Below, one piece after another: positions 31,914 to 32,485 of a stretch of DNA of 32,485 nucleotides (position 1 is the first letter of the stretch; each line of letters begins with the position of its first letter). Made by a program: the position numbers and the translations under genes. This DNA comes from [Phormidium] sp. LEGE 05292 (GTDB lineage Bacteria; Cyanobacteriota; Cyanobacteriia; Cyanobacteriales; Aerosakkonemataceae): NCBI RefSeq assembly GCF_015207735.1, contig NZ_JADEWG010000075.1, positions 1 through 32,485 of the forward strand, given 5' to 3'. The notes beneath the pieces were generated by a model, which saw only the letters and a list, made by a program, of their open reading frames with translations, was not told the origin of the DNA and did not search any database.

Positions 31914-32435
31914 ATGGACAATCACAAAGTAACTAATTCAGCAATGAATAGCGTTAACAGTAATATTGGTAATAATGTTGGCACTAGCTACATACTTTGG
32001 CTAGCTTGCTTGCTACAACTACACGGTTTACACCGCATCTATAATCGCAAAATGTTCACAGGCGTTATCTGGCTATGTACATTTGGCTTATTTGGAGTTG
32101 GACAATTTATTGATTTATTCCTAATTCCCGGAATGGTAGAAGAGCATAACTTAAAATTCCGAGGAAAATTCGGTTATGCACCCAATGGAATACCATTAAA
32201 TCAACCAGCAGTTTCCCAAACTCTTCCTTTAAACCGCGATCAATTAATGGTGAAACTAGTCAAAGCTGCATCTGCCAGAGGAGGTAAACTTTCGGTTACT
32301 CAAGCAGTTATGGATACAGGTATGACTTTTTCGGAAATAGAAGGCGCTTTATTGCAATTAGTAAAAGCTGGTTATGTAAGAATTGATAACGATCCCGTTA
32401 CTGGTGTTGTAGTTTACGATTTTGTCGAACTTTGA
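31914..32435 (+). CDS. TM2-domain protein with C-terminal winged-helix-like region
   Basis: A 173-residue membrane protein. After a polar Asn/Ser-rich start (1-22) come two membrane segments (about 25-38 and 47-70) with the TM2 pattern: the [19 protein letters not shown] turn, then [19 protein letters not shown] soluble tail follows; residues 108-173 ([19 protein letters not shown], then [19 protein letters not shown]) look like a small winged helix. TM2 proteins with such tails are common in cyanobacteria and have no settled function. The start is ATG 31914. It is divergent from acsF across 206 bp. Confidence 0.85.
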   Translation: MDNHKVTNSAMNSVNSNIGNNVGTSYILWLACLLQLHGLHRIYNRKMFTGVIWLCTFGLFGVGQFIDLFLIPGMVEEHNLKFRGKFGYAPNGIPLNQPAVSQTLPLNRDQLMVKLVKAASARGGKLSVTQAVMDTGMTFSEIEGALLQLVKAGYVRIDNDPVTGVVVYDFVEL

Positions 32436-32485
32436 GAGGGCAGAGGACAAGGGGACAAGGGGACAAGGGGACAAGGGGACAAGGG
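32436..32485. repeat. Tandem ACAAGGGG octamer repeat, continuing past the window
   Basis: At least four consecutive copies of ACAAGGGG and part of a fifth follow GAGGGCAGAGG directly after the TM2 gene stop. This is the complement of the GTCCCCTT octamers near 1975-1995. The array runs off the right edge. Confidence 0.85.

Noticed and set aside
32436-32485. CRISPR or protein-coding repeat at the right edge
   Set aside because: The unit is a simple 8-bp tandem repeat without spacers, after a clear stop codon.

Overview
The window is chromosomal DNA from a cyanobacterium, probably a filamentous or otherwise repeat-rich one. The evidence is the frequent palindrome GCGATCGC (HIP1; for example near 332, 2425, 3408, 8646, 11374, 13079, 18714, 20003, 21943, 24484, 27876 and 31813), the oxygen-dependent chlorophyll-biosynthesis cyclase gene acsF, two PAP/fibrillin genes, an FtsH protease, and many short hairpin and purine/pyrimidine-rich repeats between genes. 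It reads as an ordinary core-genome neighbourhood with several patches of decay. I see no prophage, CRISPR array or large island.

Layout. 1-5121: a partial MFS-like membrane protein (minus strand), infC (minus) flanked by two nearly identical 63-bp repeat cassettes, an alpha/beta hydrolase, a BON-domain protein and ilvN. 5174-5288: a multi-hairpin repeat. 5321-7362: a quinone-oxidoreductase-like MDR enzyme, an XRE regulator and a divergent unrecognised protein. 7694-11765: a sugar porter with a leader ORF, then a large vanadium-haloperoxidase/PAP2-type protein. 11781-15397 (minus): a serine carboxypeptidase, glpK and a toxin-antitoxin remnant whose toxin is split by a small inverted-repeat element. 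15562-18349: an FAD monooxygenase with a PAP/fibrillin gene on each side. 18271-18713: a second antitoxin followed by a truncated PIN toxin. 18999-24994: ftsH convergent with pdhC, then a YlqD-like gene and an acyl-ACP/CoA synthetase. 25200-28775: a possible 39-residue membrane peptide, recQ, a DUF427 protein, a repeat block and a secreted protein. 29416-32435: tRNA-Leu(UAG), an outer-membrane-like protein, acsF and a TM2-domain protein. A tandem octamer repeat runs off the right edge.

How the genes relate. Most are independent housekeeping functions: translation (infC, tRNA-Leu), branched-chain amino acids (ilvN), carbon entry (sugar porter, glpK, pdhC), lipid recycling (acyl-ACP synthetase), proteolysis (ftsH), DNA repair (recQ) and chlorophyll synthesis (acsF). 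The most suggestive functional grouping is the FAD monooxygenase between two plastoglobulin-type proteins, which hints at an oxidative step on a membrane quinone, carotenoid or other prenyl lipid. The clearest evolutionary story is the independent loss of two PIN-domain toxins while their antitoxins remain.
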